From CAZBQG01 sp964493945 (GTDB lineage Bacteria > Pseudomonadota > Alphaproteobacteria > Rhodospirillales > UBA2165), in NCBI GenBank assembly GCA_964493945.1, contig CAZBQG010000128.1, forward strand, positions 1 through 12,494: a DNA stretch of 12,494 nucleotides, written 5' to 3'. The notes under the pieces are model-generated. The model had not been told where the DNA came from. It saw only the letters and a program-made list of their open reading frames with translations, and made no database searches. The translations under genes were made by a program, and so were the position numbers. This document shows positions 1 through 7,306 of this stretch, piece by piece; within the stretch, counting starts at the first letter, position 1; the number at the start of each line of letters is the position of its first letter.

Positions 1-820
1 CATTGATCAGCACCGTCGGGCGGTATTCATCGATCAGCTCGAAGGTCAGCTCGGTTGTCGTGCGTTCTCCGAACAAGACGAGGGTGGCACCGGCCTGCAA
101 TGGAAACATGGCGCCCAGATCACGCGAATAGTGAAAAAACAGCTTGGGCACCTTGAGCACGATATCGTCTTCCTGGAACGACAGGAATGAATCGAAGCTT
201 TTGTGTGACACATAGGCATCCCGGTGGGTGTGGGGCACGCCTTTGGGTTTGCCCGTAGTGCCGCCTGAAAAATTCCAAAAGGCCAGATCATCGGCATGGG
301 TGGGCTCGATCTCCAGCGCCTTGTCCGCTCCCTTGAGCATATCGGTCAGGCTGAATTCGCGGGGGCCCAACTCCCCCAGGTCATCACCGGCCACCAAAAG
401 GGCCTTGGGGTAGCGCGCAGCTTTCATGGCTTCACGCATTCTTTCCAAGGTGGTCTTGTCCGCGACCATCACCTTGGGCCGCACCAGACCCAGCAGATAT
501 GCGTAATCATCGGCCGGCAGATAGGTATAGGCATGGGTGCCGACGCCCCCCACCTTCATGGTGGCGATCCACGAAGCAACCCAATTGGGGCTGTCTTCCA
601 GGACCAACAGAACCCGGTTTTCCGGCTCCACGCCAAGTTCGCGCAATATATTGCCAATTTGGTTGGTGCGCTCCCAGAGCTGGCGGTAGGTCAGGCTTCC
701 ATCCTTGTGATGGATGGCCGTCTTGGCGTCCCGCCCGGCTTCCAGATTGCCGTCCAGCAGATAGGCACCCATATTGATCTGCTCGGGTATGGGTAAATCG
801 AATGTCTCGCCCTTGACCAT
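1..820 (-). CDS. Benzoate-CoA-ligase-type acyl-CoA synthetase, N-terminal part (cut by window edge)
   Basis: This is the N-terminal 273 codons of an AMP-forming acyl-CoA synthetase; the reading frame stays open to base 2 and the rest lies outside the window. The family adenylates a carboxylic acid and transfers it to CoA in the cytoplasm. The start is ATG at 820-818 with GAAGG about six bases upstream. The nucleotide-binding signature SGGTTGKPKG lies at residues 185-194, followed by the family-typical KVPKLFFHYSRD. From MVKGE onward it matches the ligase at 7307-8890 almost residue for residue, with no net gap before residue 185, and well over half of the residues are identical by eye. It is therefore a paralogue, and the substrate is probably related but not identical. 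It sits 58 bases after the dehydrogenase gene and is probably the last visible gene of the leftward operon. The acid (benzoate-like or aliphatic) cannot be told from this part. Confidence 0.88.
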   Translation of the reverse strand, partial: MVKGETFDLPIPEQINMGAYLLDGNLEAGRDAKTAIHHKDGSLTYRQLWERTNQIGNILRELGVEPENRVLLVLEDSPNWVASWIATMKVGGVGTHAYTYLPADDYAYLLGLVRPKVMVADKTTLERMREAMKAARYPKALLVAGDDLGELGPREFSLTDMLKGADKALEIEPTHADDLAFWNFSGGTTGKPKGVPHTHRDAYVSHKSFDSFLSFQEDDIVLKVPKLFFHYSRDLGAMFPLQAGATLVLFGERTTTELTFELIDEYRPTVLIN

Positions 821-878
821 TTTTTCCCTTCGTTTGATGGCCCGGACTCTAAGCCATTTGCGCCTGGCCCAAAAGGGC

Positions 879-1774
879 CTACTCGGCCAAAGCGCGCTCA
901 ATACCGGCTTCGGTCTCCAGCGCCTTGCAGACCGAGGCGATATCCAGATGATCCAGACCCTGGGTAATGGCCTTATCCAGCTTGGCCCGGGTAACGGTGA
1001 GAAGATCCAGCGGTATATCCAGCCCCTCGGCGAAATCGGTGATGATGGAGGCGTCTTTCAAAAACACATCGAACATGCCGCCACCACCACCCCGGTAGTC
1101 GGATTTGGTCATCATGCCACCCCGCAGTTCCAACATGCGCGAGGCTCCTGCGCCGTCCTGCAAGGCGCTCAGGATAAGTTCCGGATCCAGTCCCGCTTTT
1201 TGCTCCAGTACCATGCATTCGGCCGCCGCCACCGTATGGACGAACACCAGATAATTGGCCAGGAACTTCATTTTCGAGCTGTCGCCAGCCTTCTCCAAAT
1301 GGAAACGAGTCGCGGTGTAGCTTTCCAAGACGGGAAGGCATTTCTCGTAGGCCGCCCGCTCGCCCCCCACATAGGTGGTGGCGGTGCGGACCTCGATCAT
1401 GGGGACCGAGCCGCTGATAGGGCCATCCAGGAAGACTATGCCTGCCTCTTCTACTTTTTCCTGGCGGCCAGTTTGTCGGCAACGCTGAAGGTGCTGGTCT
1501 CCAGTAGAATCTGTCTGGGCTTGGGGGTTTTGAGAATCCCGCCTTCACCCTCCATGACGTCCCACAGGGCCTGAACACTGGGTAGGGGTGTGATCAGGAT
1601 CTCGCAATTATCCGCCACATCACCAGGAGACGTGCGGGTGGTGAGACCCTCAATTGCATCCATGCGCCCGGTCAGTATGTCATAGCCCGAAACCTGGAAA
1701 TTGTCCTCCAACAGATGTCTGGCCAAAAGTACGCCGACGGCGCCCAGCCCAATTATTCCGATATTTTTGGTCAT
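879..1774 (-). CDS. 3-hydroxyisobutyrate dehydrogenase-family NAD(P)-dependent oxidoreductase, frameshifted as sequenced
   Basis: This is a beta-hydroxyacid dehydrogenase, a family that oxidises or reduces 3-hydroxyacid/semialdehyde pairs with NAD(P). The N-terminal Rossmann motif GLGAVG is at residues 9-14. The substrate-loop motif LDGPISGS and the catalytic-lysine region SSKMKFLAN are in the second half. The reading frame breaks once: the first 107 codons end in AAA AAG TAG at 1453-1451, and the protein continues in the -1 frame as KKVEEAGIVFLDGPISGS. Restoring one A in the A5 run (1455-1459 on this strand) gives a 298-residue protein, the normal family length. A sequencing or assembly indel is the most likely cause; a real inactivating mutation is possible. 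The start ATG (1774-1772) overlaps the stop of the ThDP enzyme gene as TGATG, so translation is probably coupled. The substrate is unknown; tartronate semialdehyde and methylmalonate semialdehyde are family precedents. Confidence 0.85.
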
Positions 1775-3477
1775 CAAAGCGCGCCCGCTGCCCCATGGGG
1801 CGCGCCAATATTGCCGCTGATGGCTATATCGATCATGGCCGGCTGGCCCGATTCTTCGGCACGCTTCAGTGCCGGGCGGATTTCCGCCGGGTCTTCGACC
1901 CGCTCGCCATAGGCGCCGAAGGCCTTGGCCACGCCGCCGAAATCCACATCGGAGAAGTTGCTCAATTCGGGGCATTCAGCCTGATAGCCAAGCCCCCGGC
2001 TGAGCAGGCCGGAATAGCCCTGGAACTGGGCGTTGTTCATGACCACCGAGATCAGGGGAATATCCATGCGGACCGCCGTTTCCATTTCGGTGGCGTGATA
2101 GCCGATGCCCCCGTCGCCGGTCAGGTTGAACACGCGCCTGCCCTTGCCTACGGCCAACTTGGCACCGATGGCGCCCGGAAAGGACCAGCCCAATGATCCG
2201 GCGGCGCGCAGGAAATTGCGCCCCGGCGTCTTGGCGTCGATCATGCAGCCGGACCAGCGGGTCTGGCTGCCCGTATCGGAAACCACCACATCGTCGCCGC
2301 CGATATGCTGGTTCAATTCACTGATCAGATGGATCGGATTGATGCGCCCGTCATCCATGGTCTGGGATGCCAGCTCTGCAAATTTATCGCGCCATTCCTG
2401 CACCTGCTGTTGCACCTTATTGGTCCAATCGGCCCAGCCCTTGCCGTCAAGCTTGTCCTGGGCGGCTGTATCACTGAGGGCCTCCAGGGCCGAAACCGGG
2501 TCCGCATTGATGGACAGGCTCTCTTCGTAGGTGCATCCCAGGGACATCTCATCGATGGCGATATGGACGATTTTAGTGCCCTGTCTGGGGGTGGTGAAAT
2601 TATCGGTGGTCATGGCGCCCAATGTAGTGCCGATGGCGATGACCAGATCGGCCTCGGCGCAAATGGTACTGGCCACATTGCGCCCATAGCGGCCCAACTG
2701 CCCTACCGACAGGGGATGGGTTTCGATGATCGACCCCTTGCCCGATGGCGAAGTCAGCACGGGGATCGACAGGGCCTCGGCGAATGCCAGAAGCTGCTCC
2801 CAGGCTTGGCGGAAGATGACTTCGCCGCCGCTCAGGATCAGCGGGCGTTTGGCGCCAGCGATGAGCTTGATGGCGCACTCAATAACACCGGCGTCCGCCG
2901 CCAGGGGCCGATCCCCGATCCGCATAAAATCCGTGTCCGTCCGGATATCCGCATCGCCGGTCAGAGGGGCAGAGAAAACGCCGGTGGGCATTTCCAGATA
3001 TGATGGCCCGGGCACGCCGCTGAGCATGGTGCGGATGGCGGTCCGCATGATGTCGCAGATGCGGTCGGGCGCGGGCAGGGCGCCGGCCCATTTGGCCGCC
3101 GGCCGGACCATGGGCAGGCTGTCCACTTCCTGATATTCCAGCCGGTCGCGGGTATTGGTGCCCGTGCTGCCGGTGATGCTCATGACCGGGCTGTTGCCCC
3201 ATTTGGCTTCGGCCAGGGCCGGCGGCAGGGAGGATCCGCCGACGCCGGTCTGCACATGGCTGAAGGCGGGCTTGCCGGTCATCCGTCCGTAGCCGTCGGC
3301 AATAGCCAGGACGGAGCGTTCGGAGCGTCCCAATATGACCTGGATATCCTCGTCCCGCTGGCAGTGATAAAGCACATTCAGCGGAAATCCGGTGAGCGTG
3401 AACATATGTTCCGCCCCATAGGCCTTCATCATCTTGGCGAAGACCTGGGAAACGGTCAGTTGATCCGGATTATTCAT
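1774..3477 (-). CDS. Acetolactate-synthase-like thiamine-diphosphate-dependent enzyme
   Basis: This 567-residue ThDP enzyme has the three-domain plan of the acetolactate synthase / benzoylformate decarboxylase superfamily. The pyrimidine-binding domain carries the catalytic glutamate, E53, in GRSERSVLAIADGYGR. A central domain follows (LILSGGEVIF, then SPSGKG). The pyrophosphate domain has the Mg-ThDP motif GDGG at 454-457 with N481/N482 about 25 residues later. Such enzymes decarboxylate 2-oxoacids or join aldehydes and oxoacids. E53 argues against glyoxylate carboligase, whose equivalent residue is valine. The exact reaction is not determined. The start ATG has GAGGGGG five to six bases upstream. 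A 72-base gap separates it from the response regulator gene, and it overlaps the dehydrogenase downstream by one base, so the two products probably act in sequence (C-C lyase or ligase, then reductase). No membrane segment or signal peptide is visible. Confidence 0.9.
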   Translation of the reverse strand: MNNPDQLTVSQVFAKMMKAYGAEHMFTLTGFPLNVLYHCQRDEDIQVILGRSERSVLAIADGYGRMTGKPAFSHVQTGVGGSSLPPALAEAKWGNSPVMSITGSTGTNTRDRLEYQEVDSLPMVRPAAKWAGALPAPDRICDIMRTAIRTMLSGVPGPSYLEMPTGVFSAPLTGDADIRTDTDFMRIGDRPLAADAGVIECAIKLIAGAKRPLILSGGEVIFRQAWEQLLAFAEALSIPVLTSPSGKGSIIETHPLSVGQLGRYGRNVASTICAEADLVIAIGTTLGAMTTDNFTTPRQGTKIVHIAIDEMSLGCTYEESLSINADPVSALEALSDTAAQDKLDGKGWADWTNKVQQQVQEWRDKFAELASQTMDDGRINPIHLISELNQHIGGDDVVVSDTGSQTRWSGCMIDAKTPGRNFLRAAGSLGWSFPGAIGAKLAVGKGRRVFNLTGDGGIGYHATEMETAVRMDIPLISVVMNNAQFQGYSGLLSRGLGYQAECPELSNFSDVDFGGVAKAFGAYGERVEDPAEIRPALKRAEESGQPAMIDIAISGNIGAPHGAAGAL

Positions 3478-3549
3478 GGAAGCCCCCTCATCTGGCGTTG
3501 CAGAGAGGAGAAACTACCGCGAACCCCTTCGCCGAGTCACCCCGACAGA

Positions 3550-3935
3550 TCAGGTGGCATTTTGGTCGATGATGGATTTGAGGCGGCCGCCCAGATCCTC
3601 AGGATCCAGGGGCTTCATGAAAAAATAAGTGCCGGGCATCTTTTTGACCGAATGAAAGGATTTGGTGTCCGTCTTCGCCGTCAACATGACGAAGGGTACC
3701 CCGGGTTTGAGGGTGCGGAATTTCTGCAAGAAAGTCAGCCCATCCATGCGCGGCATCATCCAGTCGCAGACCACCAGACCGATATCACTTGCCCGTGCTC
3801 GACCACTCCAAGGGCGGCCTGGCCGTCCTTGGCGGTGAGAATGCGCGGAACGCCCACTTCCTTGAGGACGGCGGACACCAGTTTGACCATCTGCCCGTCA
3901 TCATCGGCCACCAGTGCCTGTTTTATATCGGCCAA
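3550..3935 (-). CDS. Single-domain CheY-like response regulator, frameshifted as sequenced
   Basis: This is a stand-alone phosphoreceiver domain of about 128 residues with no output domain. The acidic pocket ADDDG is at residues 10-14, the phosphoacceptor D58 is in VVCDWMMPRMDG, the switch threonine T86 is in VMLTAK, and the conserved lysine K108 is in FFMKPLDPEDL. The chosen start is TTG at 3935-3933, preceded by GGGGAGA five bases away; the first 49 codons read as a normal receiver N-terminus. The frame then breaks between 3786 and 3797: one missing base after the codons for HGQ is needed to continue into DIGLVVCDW. Two frameshifts and an N gap nearby make a sequence error likely. No histidine kinase is present. 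It sits inside a metabolic operon between the deacetylase-family and ThDP genes, so it may relay a signal to a kinase or partner encoded elsewhere. Confidence 0.85.
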
Positions 3936-3940
3936 ATTTC

Positions 3941-3947
3941 TCTCCCC
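3941..3947 (-). promoter_or_regulatory. Ribosome binding site selecting the TTG start of the response regulator
   Basis: GGGGAGA on the minus strand lies five bases before TTG (3935-3933). No ATG or GTG is better placed, and the receiver fold needs residues encoded from this codon onward (ADDDG at 10-14), so TTG is the best start. Confidence 0.55.
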
Positions 3948-3998
3948 TTTGCCAAATGAATTAGCGCATGGATTAGCAGGATTGCCCGGATAAGTCCT

Positions 3999-4010
3999 TG
4001 ACCCTGGTCA
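3999..4010. repeat. Short perfect palindrome TGACC-CT-GGTCA over a stop codon
   Basis: Two 5-base arms with a 2-base centre read the same on both strands. The palindrome covers the TGA stop of the deacetylase-family gene (4010-4008) and lies about 65 bases upstream of the response regulator start. It could be a regulator site or a small hairpin between two operon genes. A motif this short can also arise by chance. Confidence 0.25.
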
Positions 4011-4886
4011 CGGGTTGGTGGATTTGACGTAATGGTCAACGATTTCCGAAGCGGTCGCGAACCATACATGATCATGCCCGGCCATATGTTCAAGGATATT
4101 GGCCAGACAATCGATGCGGTGGGGCACGCCGATGATATAGGGATGCAGACCGATGGCCATGCTTCTGACCTGATCTTCGCCTTCCCGGTAGAGCACGTCG
4201 AAATGGCGCTTGGCCATGGTTTCAAACTNNNNNNNNNNGTCGGCCGTGCGGTTGGCGAAGATGAACTGGAACATGTCGTTGATCTCTGCGGCATAGGGCA
4301 GGGAGATCATTTGTTTGCCACCCACATCCATCCGATAGGGCTGATCGTCATTGACCCAGTCGCCGACGAAATCGCAGCCGGCCTCCAACAGGTAATCCAG
4401 GCTGTTCCAGGTCTCCTGCAGGGCCGATCCGACCCAGCCCCGGGGGCGCCGGCCGATGGATTTTTCCATCACATCCAGGGTCTCGAAAATAAGCTCCCGC
4501 TCGTCTTCTGCGGGGACCGTGTTGAGCCAGCGTACATTGGTCTGGCAATGGCCCAGGAAATCATAATCCCTGGCAACGCAGCCCTCGATGATTTGCGGAT
4601 GGTGCAGGCAGATATCGCTGTTTAGATTGACCGTCGCGCGGATGCCGAAACGGTCCAGCACTTCCCTCAGGCGGAAGATTGCGACCCGGTTGCCGTAATC
4701 GCGCATGGACCAGTCCTGGACACTGGGGACGCTTTCCGGTTTGCGCTCGACGAGGGGCTCGTCCAGGGGGAAATATTCGATATTGGGCACCACCCAGACG
4801 GCAACGCGGGCGCCGCCGGGCCAGCTCAGCTTGGGCCGTTCGGTGATGGGGCTGTAGGGAAAGGGGCCGTAGCCGCGCTTTTCCAT
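4008..4886 (-). CDS. Polysaccharide deacetylase (NodB/PuuE-like) family hydrolase, with a 10-base assembly gap
   Basis: This 292-codon gene belongs to the NodB-homology hydrolases, closest in style to the PuuE/allantoinase-like branch that cleaves C-N bonds in small molecules rather than sugar polymers. Visible markers are NIEYFP with E37 in place of the usual TFDD acidic motif, GHCQTN with H113 and N117 in place of H-x3-H, the branch signature DWVNDDQPY, and the C-terminal GLHPYIIGVPHR. There is no signal peptide, so it is cytoplasmic. Ten Ns (4229-4238) hide about three codons between TAD and FETMAKRHFDVLY; the frame is the same on both sides. The start ATG has AGGAGG overlapping the stop of the Mo-enzyme gene, 11 bases away, so it is probably translated with that gene and may act on its product. 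An amide or ring-opening hydrolase is a reasonable guess; the substrate is unknown. Confidence 0.85.
   Translation of the reverse strand: MEKRGYGPFPYSPITERPKLSWPGGARVAVWVVPNIEYFPLDEPLVERKPESVPSVQDWSMRDYGNRVAIFRLREVLDRFGIRATVNLNSDICLHHPQIIEGCVARDYDFLGHCQTNVRWLNTVPAEDERELIFETLDVMEKSIGRRPRGWVGSALQETWNSLDYLLEAGCDFVGDWVNDDQPYRMDVGGKQMISLPYAAEINDMFQFIFANRTADXXXXFETMAKRHFDVLYREGEDQVRSMAIGLHPYIIGVPHRIDCLANILEHMAGHDHVWFATASEIVDHYVKSTNP
4229..4238. other. Assembly gap (10 Ns)
   Basis: Ten undetermined bases lie inside the deacetylase-family gene. The coding frame continues across with recognisable family sequence on both sides, so the true length is ten, or differs from ten by a multiple of three. It shows that the source is a draft or scaffolded assembly. 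Confidence 0.97.
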
Positions 4887-4892
4887 GGCCGT

Positions 4893-4898
4893 CCTCCT
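4893..4898 (-). promoter_or_regulatory. Shine-Dalgarno overlapping the upstream stop codon
   Basis: On the minus strand TAAGGAGG combines the TAA stop of the Mo-oxidoreductase gene (4900-4898) with AGGAGG for the next gene, whose ATG follows six bases later at 4886. Ribosomes ending the first gene sit directly on this site, which suggests translational coupling of the two proteins. Confidence 0.75.
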
Positions 4899-7306
4899 TA
4901 TCCGCCGTCAGCGCCGTACACCTTGCAGGGAATGCCCCGCAGGGTCACCGCCCCGGTGGAAGGATCGTAATCCGGGCCGGAAGGCGTCAGCATGTTGAGA
5001 TTGCTGTCCTCCCAGCCATAACCCTCATCGGCCTGTTCCGGGAACCACCAGCCGAAGGCGGCCATCACCACGCGGGGATCCATGGCCCGGTTGAGGGACA
5101 GCTTTTGCCTTATGCGCCCTTCCGGCGTTTCGATATAGACCCAATCCCCATCGCCGATACCCAGATCCCTGGCTGTGTCGGGGTGCAATTCGACCACCGG
5201 GTCGGGGCGCACGAGGCGTAGCGAGGCCACATGTTTGAAGCCGCTCAACATATAGACTTCTTCCTTGGCGTTGGTCAGCAACAGGGGGTAATCCTTGGGC
5301 GCTTCGGGCACCAGGCTTAGTTCCTCCCAGAGCGGCATGGGGGCATAGCCCATTTCTTCCAGCGGCTCGGAATGGATTTCGATCTTGCCCGATTTGGTGC
5401 GGTATTCATGGCGGCGGAATTCCCGGCTGGGTTTCAGAACCCTCTGTTCCTTGAATTTCTCGTAACTGACGCCGCTGGGCTTGAGCCAGTGATCTAGCGC
5501 ATCCTCATCGTCATCCCAGAAATCATTACCCAGGCCCAGGCGCTTGGCCAGCTCATTGAGGATCTTGGTGTCGGGCCAGCATTCATCGGGTGCATCCACC
5601 AGCTTGGGGTAGGAACGCACTTCTTCGTACCAGCCCGGCCAATAGCCCAGCTCTTCATGCTCCATGCCCCAGGAGGCGGGCAAGACGATATCCGCCAGGG
5701 CCGCAGTCGGCGTCATGAACAGTTCCGAGATGGCGATGAAATCAAGCTTCATTAGCGCTTTGTAGGTCTCAGCCGAATTGGGATAACTGACCAGGGGATT
5801 GGTCAATACGAACATGGCCGCCTTCACCGGATAGGGATCGTCATGGAGGATGGCGCGCATCAGGGAATGGGGCGGGATGAAGGCCGAACGCTGGGCGAAT
5901 TTGAATTTGTCTCCCAGTATCTTGCTGGCGTTCCTGGGATACTTGCCCAACAAAAAGAAATTTCCGGGTCTTGTATAGGGCGGCGCGGACAGCACCACAT
6001 CGCCGCCCGGGATGTTCAGGCTGCCACAGATAGCCCGGATGATGGCGATGCAGCGCCCGGTCTGAAAGGCATTGACCAGATGATCCAGCGCATTGCCGTT
6101 ATGCAGGGCGGTGGGCTTGGTGGTGGCGTATAGCCTGGCCAACTCTTCGATCTGTTCGCGGGTGACCCAGGTCAGTTTTTCCACTTCGTCCAGGGTAAAG
6201 CCGGCCATTTCGCGCTGGAGTTCCTCGAAACCGACGGTCCAGTTGGCGACGATGTCCTCATCGTAAAGCTTTTCCTCGACGATCACCTTGAGCATACCGG
6301 CGGCCAGGGCCCCATCGGCGCCGGGCTTTACCCTGATCCAGAGATGGGCCAGCTTGGCCACATAGGTCTTTTGCGGATCGATGACGACCAGCCTGCCGCC
6401 GGATTCCAAAATATTCTCGATGGTTTCCCGCCTAAGCCCACCCGTCGTATGGGCCATGTTTACCCCCCAGAGCACCAGCAAGGACGGCGTATTCACGTCA
6501 TCCACCACCGATCCCGCCCCATAGGTGAAGGCTGCCCCCATGCCTTTGGGAATGCCGCAGCACCAGCCGGGCGTAACCACGCCGGGGGTTCCGAAGGCGC
6601 TGGCCAGACGCTGGGCGAAGGCGAATTCCAGGCCCTTGGGTTCGCCCAGCCCGAAGGCGACCGATTCGGGACCCAGGGTTTCCTTTAATTCCTTAAACTT
6701 GCCCGCGATGGTGTCGAGTGCCTCGTCCCAGGAAATTTGTTCCCATTTGCCTTCGCCCCTGGCGCCGACGCGCTTTTGCGGATGGCGCAATCTGTCTTTA
6801 TGCCCCAGCACTTCCGGGATGGTGAAGCGGCCTTTGTTCACCGCGCATTGTTCGGCATAAAGGCCGCTTTCCATATCCGGTTCCAGATCCACCACCTTGC
6901 CGTCCTCGACGATGGCCTTCATGGAACAATGGGCCGGGCACAAGTGACAGAAGGTGGGTATTTTCACGCTTTCTTTGGTGCCGGGGACCGCGTGGCTCAC
7001 CTTGCGGGCACCGCTGTCAGGATGGATGAAGGCTTCCATCAGGGGGCTGAAACCCGGCTTGCCGGCGGTCAACATTTCCATGGTGACGATATCCATGTCC
7101 CCGGCATCGGCGGCCAGCACCAGGCACGCATTGACCAGCTTGCCATCCATGGAAACCGTACAGGTGCCGCATTCACCGACGCCGCAGCCTTCTTTAGTGC
7201 GCGACAGCTTGAAATCCTCGGTCAGCACATCCAAAAGTGTGCGCCAAGGCTCGATGTTCATTTCCCGTGCCTGGCCGTTTACCTTTAGCCGGATTTGCTG
7301 GTTCAT
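4898..7306 (-). CDS. Molybdopterin (bis-PGD) oxidoreductase with fused N-terminal [2Fe-2S] domain
   Basis: This 802-residue fusion starts with a xanthine-dehydrogenase/CoxS-type [2Fe-2S] ferredoxin fold (residues 1 to about 80) whose ligands are C41, C46, C49 and C61 in GCGVGECGTC. The CoxS second helical [2Fe-2S] domain is absent. After a linker of about 35 residues, a DMSO-reductase-family catalytic chain begins with a [4Fe-4S] site C120-x2-C-x3-C127-x26-C154. C250, in GWCCGIPKG, is the likely Mo/W ligand. The C-terminal molybdopterin-dinucleotide-binding domain includes VELHPDTARDLGIGDGDWV. The Fe-S centres could pass electrons between the Mo site and an outside acceptor. There is no Tat signal, so it is cytoplasmic. 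The ATG abuts the TAA of the ligase gene, with GGAGG eight bases upstream. The family includes formate dehydrogenases, hydroxylases and acetylene hydratase; the substrate here is unknown, though its neighbours suggest an aromatic or CoA-linked compound. Confidence 0.92.
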   Translation of the reverse strand: MNQQIRLKVNGQAREMNIEPWRTLLDVLTEDFKLSRTKEGCGVGECGTCTVSMDGKLVNACLVLAADAGDMDIVTMEMLTAGKPGFSPLMEAFIHPDSGARKVSHAVPGTKESVKIPTFCHLCPAHCSMKAIVEDGKVVDLEPDMESGLYAEQCAVNKGRFTIPEVLGHKDRLRHPQKRVGARGEGKWEQISWDEALDTIAGKFKELKETLGPESVAFGLGEPKGLEFAFAQRLASAFGTPGVVTPGWCCGIPKGMGAAFTYGAGSVVDDVNTPSLLVLWGVNMAHTTGGLRRETIENILESGGRLVVIDPQKTYVAKLAHLWIRVKPGADGALAAGMLKVIVEEKLYDEDIVANWTVGFEELQREMAGFTLDEVEKLTWVTREQIEELARLYATTKPTALHNGNALDHLVNAFQTGRCIAIIRAICGSLNIPGGDVVLSAPPYTRPGNFFLLGKYPRNASKILGDKFKFAQRSAFIPPHSLMRAILHDDPYPVKAAMFVLTNPLVSYPNSAETYKALMKLDFIAISELFMTPTAALADIVLPASWGMEHEELGYWPGWYEEVRSYPKLVDAPDECWPDTKILNELAKRLGLGNDFWDDDEDALDHWLKPSGVSYEKFKEQRVLKPSREFRRHEYRTKSGKIEIHSEPLEEMGYAPMPLWEELSLVPEAPKDYPLLLTNAKEEVYMLSGFKHVASLRLVRPDPVVELHPDTARDLGIGDGDWVYIETPEGRIRQKLSLNRAMDPRVVMAAFGWWFPEQADEGYGWEDSNLNMLTPSGPDYDPSTGAVTLRGIPCKVYGADGG

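Noticed and set aside
296..796. Plus-strand open frame of 166 codons
   Set aside because: It mirrors the partial ligase on the minus strand. Long antisense frames of this kind recur opposite every gene in this GC-rich window and show no protein-like motifs.
866..879. GGCCC-AAAA-GGGCC hairpin after the dehydrogenase stop as a terminator
   Set aside because: The stem is only five pairs and no T tract follows on the minus strand. The next ligase gene starts 58 bases on, as expected inside an operon.
1451..1460. Programmed -1 frameshifting as the main explanation for the dehydrogenase break
   Set aside because: G AAA AAG is a poor slippery heptamer, no clear downstream stem was noted, and a second unrelated single-base break plus an N gap nearby favour sequence error.
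774..1574. Plus-strand open frame of 266 codons
   Set aside because: It is antisense to the dehydrogenase gene, whose Rossmann and catalytic motifs are clear on the minus strand.
1451..1975. Longer reading frame beginning at 1975 upstream of the dehydrogenase start
   Set aside because: Its first 67 codons lie inside the ThDP enzyme gene in another frame. The Rossmann fold begins at ATG 1774, which is the true start.
1774..4886. Allantoin/glyoxylate (Gcl, GlxR, PuuE-type allantoinase) cluster
   Set aside because: The gene types are reminiscent, but the ThDP enzyme keeps the glutamate that glyoxylate carboligase lacks, no hydroxypyruvate isomerase or ureide genes are present, and the surrounding CoA ligases and UbiD point elsewhere.
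6737..7288. Plus-strand open frame of 183 codons
   Set aside because: It is a shadow of the [2Fe-2S]/[4Fe-4S] part of the Mo enzyme, where all eight cluster cysteines are accounted for on the minus strand.
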